Source: Sphingomonas aliaeris (GTDB taxonomy: Bacteria; Pseudomonadota; Alphaproteobacteria; Sphingomonadales; Sphingomonadaceae). From it: DNA of 64,000 nt. How positions within the stretch are numbered: the first letter of the stretch is position 1; each line of letters opens with the position of its first letter. Where the stretch lies: NCBI RefSeq assembly GCF_016743815.1, contig NZ_CP061035.1, positions 1,304,501 through 1,368,500 of the forward strand, given 5' to 3'. Under the pieces are notes generated by a model, which made no database searches, had not been told where the DNA came from, and saw only the letters and a list, made by a program, of their open reading frames with translations. This document shows positions 62,835-64,000 of this stretch, one piece after another. A program made the translations under genes and the position numbers.

Positions 62835-64000
62835 CCGCCGCGACGATCGCACCGGCCGTCGCTGCTTCGCGGCCCGAACCGGTCACGCTCGGCCAGGCTT
62901 TCTGGGTGTGGTTGCGCATCGCTTTGCTGTCGTTCGGCGGGCCGGCCGGACAGATCGCCGTGATGCACCGGATCCTGGTCGATGAGAAACGCTGGATCGG
63001 CGAACAGCGATTCCTGCACGCGCTCAACTATTGCATGCTCTTGCCCGGCCCCGAGGCGCAGCAACTCGCCACCTATATCGGCTGGCTGATCCATCGAACC
63101 AGGGGCGGCATCGTCGCCGGCGTGCTGTTCATCGTTCCCGGCGTGGTTTCGATCATGGCGCTCAGTTGGGTGTACGTGCTGTATGGCCGCGTCGGCATCG
63201 TCTCCGCATTGTTCTTCGGCCTTAAAGCCGCCGTGCTCGCGATCGTGCTGCAGGCGGTAGTGCGGATCGGCGGCCGCGCGCTCACCACCACGCCCGCACG
63301 ACTGCTTGCGGCGGCGGCGTTCGTCCTCATCTTCTTCCTCGGCGCGCCTTTCCCGTTGATCGTCCTTGGTGCCGGCCTGATCGGCTGGTGGTCGGGTCGC
63401 ATGGGATATGCGGCCTTTCGCGGCGGTGGACATGGCGGAGCAAAGGGCGGGGGCGTCGCCGATACCGACACGCTGCTGGGCGAGGACCTGCCGGCACATG
63501 CCCGGCCCGGCTGGCGAGAGACAGTGCGGACCGCGCTGGTCTGGCTCGCCTTGTGGCTTGTGCCGGTCGCCGCCCTGCTGATCGCGCTCGGTCCCGACCA
63601 TGTCTTCAGCCGCATCGCGACCTTCTTCTCTACGATGGCGATGGTGACGTTCGGGGGTGCATATGCGGTGCTTGCATATGTCGCTCAGCAAGCGGTCGAG
63701 CAGTACGGATGGCTCGCCCCGCGTGAGATGCTTGACGGTCTCGGCATGGCGGAAACGACGCCCGGGCCGCTGATCATGGTGCTACAATTCGTCGGCTTTC
63801 TCGGTGCTTACCGCGACCCCGGCGGCATGTCCCCCTTGCTCGCCGCCACTCTCGGCGGCCTGCTCGCAACCTGGGTCACCTTCACACCCTGCTTCCTTTG
63901 GATCTTCCTTGGCGCCCCCATAATCGAACGCCTCCGCAATAACTTAGCTGTCGCCGCTACGCTTTCCGCAATCACGGCGGCGGTCGTCGGCGTCGTGCTC
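62831..64000 (+). CDS. chrA: Chromate transporter (cut by window end)
   Basis: A CHR-family membrane transporter that exports chromate. The open frame runs from ATG 62831 to the window end without a stop, at least 390 residues. Motifs are LLSFGGPAGQIAVMH, LLPGPEAQQLATYIGW in the first CHR domain, and MVTFGGAYAVLAYVAQQAVE and AETTPGPLIMVLQFVGF in the second. About ten membrane segments are visible. The start overlaps the chrB stop (ATGA), so the two form an operon. Confidence 0.93.
   Translation, partial: MTAATIAPAVAASRPEPVTLGQAFWVWLRIALLSFGGPAGQIAVMHRILVDEKRWIGEQRFLHALNYCMLLPGPEAQQLATYIGWLIHRTRGGIVAGVLFIVPGVVSIMALSWVYVLYGRVGIVSALFFGLKAAVLAIVLQAVVRIGGRALTTTPARLLAAAAFVLIFFLGAPFPLIVLGAGLIGWWSGRMGYAAFRGGGHGGAKGGGVADTDTLLGEDLPAHARPGWRETVRTALVWLALWLVPVAALLIALGPDHVFSRIATFFSTMAMVTFGGAYAVLAYVAQQAVEQYGWLAPREMLDGLGMAETTPGPLIMVLQFVGFLGAYRDPGGMSPLLAATLGGLLATWVTFTPCFLWIFLGAPIIERLRNNLAVAATLSAITAAVVGVVL

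Overview
The window is high-GC chromosomal DNA from an alphaproteobacterium, most likely Sphingomonas or a close relative. Clues are the ribosomal protein sequences, a ThiS-ThiG fusion, a SapC-family protein, a GAACN7GAAC LexA box of the alphaproteobacterial type, and dispersed CCGTTCG...TCGAA palindromes. No rRNA, tRNA, CRISPR array or complete insertion sequence was seen. The taxonomic call comes from recognising sequences, not from a search.

Layout. 1-4877: the end of the spc ribosomal cluster (rpsH end, rplF, rplR, rpsE, rpmD, rplO, secY, adk). 5234-8144: a two-component system and two small hypothetical genes sit between adk and the alpha cluster. 8301-10984: rpsM, rpsK, rpoA, rplQ. 11158-21460: an S9 peptidase, guaA with a B3-type metallo-beta-lactamase and an ArsC/Spx-like gene, panB, and the envelope/GTPase block yfgM-like, bamB, der. 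21621-25866: a broken Hpt gene, a histidine phosphatase-like gene, then bfr, bfd and purL on the minus strand. 25990-30605: a PAS protein, then a minus-strand operon aroQ-accB-accC-arsC-PLD. 30753-38953: thiSG, heme oxygenase plus bacteriophytochrome, glutaminase, serine acetyltransferase-like, C26 peptidase and a small lipoprotein. 39202-49102: hydrolases, a DEAD-box helicase, an FAD oxidase, SapC, and an outer-membrane receptor with a TonB-like gene. 49300-52205: uvrA. 52269-54462: an AT-rich parA-like gene followed by gene-poor DNA with repeats and a decayed gene copy. 54463-64000: hypothetical envelope genes, PBP1a, prfB, a lipoprotein-like methyltransferase, a short RadC-like gene, thyA and chrB-chrA (cut by the window end).

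Most of the window is housekeeping. Five genes (Hpt, accC, FAD oxidase, outer-membrane receptor, uvrA) are broken by single-base frameshifts, and accC twice. AccC is essential in most bacteria and one lesion lies in a C10 run, so base-level sequence errors are a serious explanation. The regions most worth a second look are: the 52.2-54.5 kb segment (AT-rich parA-like gene, tandem GTGAACTT boxes, a decayed duplicate of the 54463 gene with its upstream box); the GTGAACTT boxes near rplQ, der and the 54463 gene; a palindromic operator on the promoter of the receptor gene; a LexA box at uvrA; an SD-masking hairpin at bfr; and a terminator-like hairpin just before secY.
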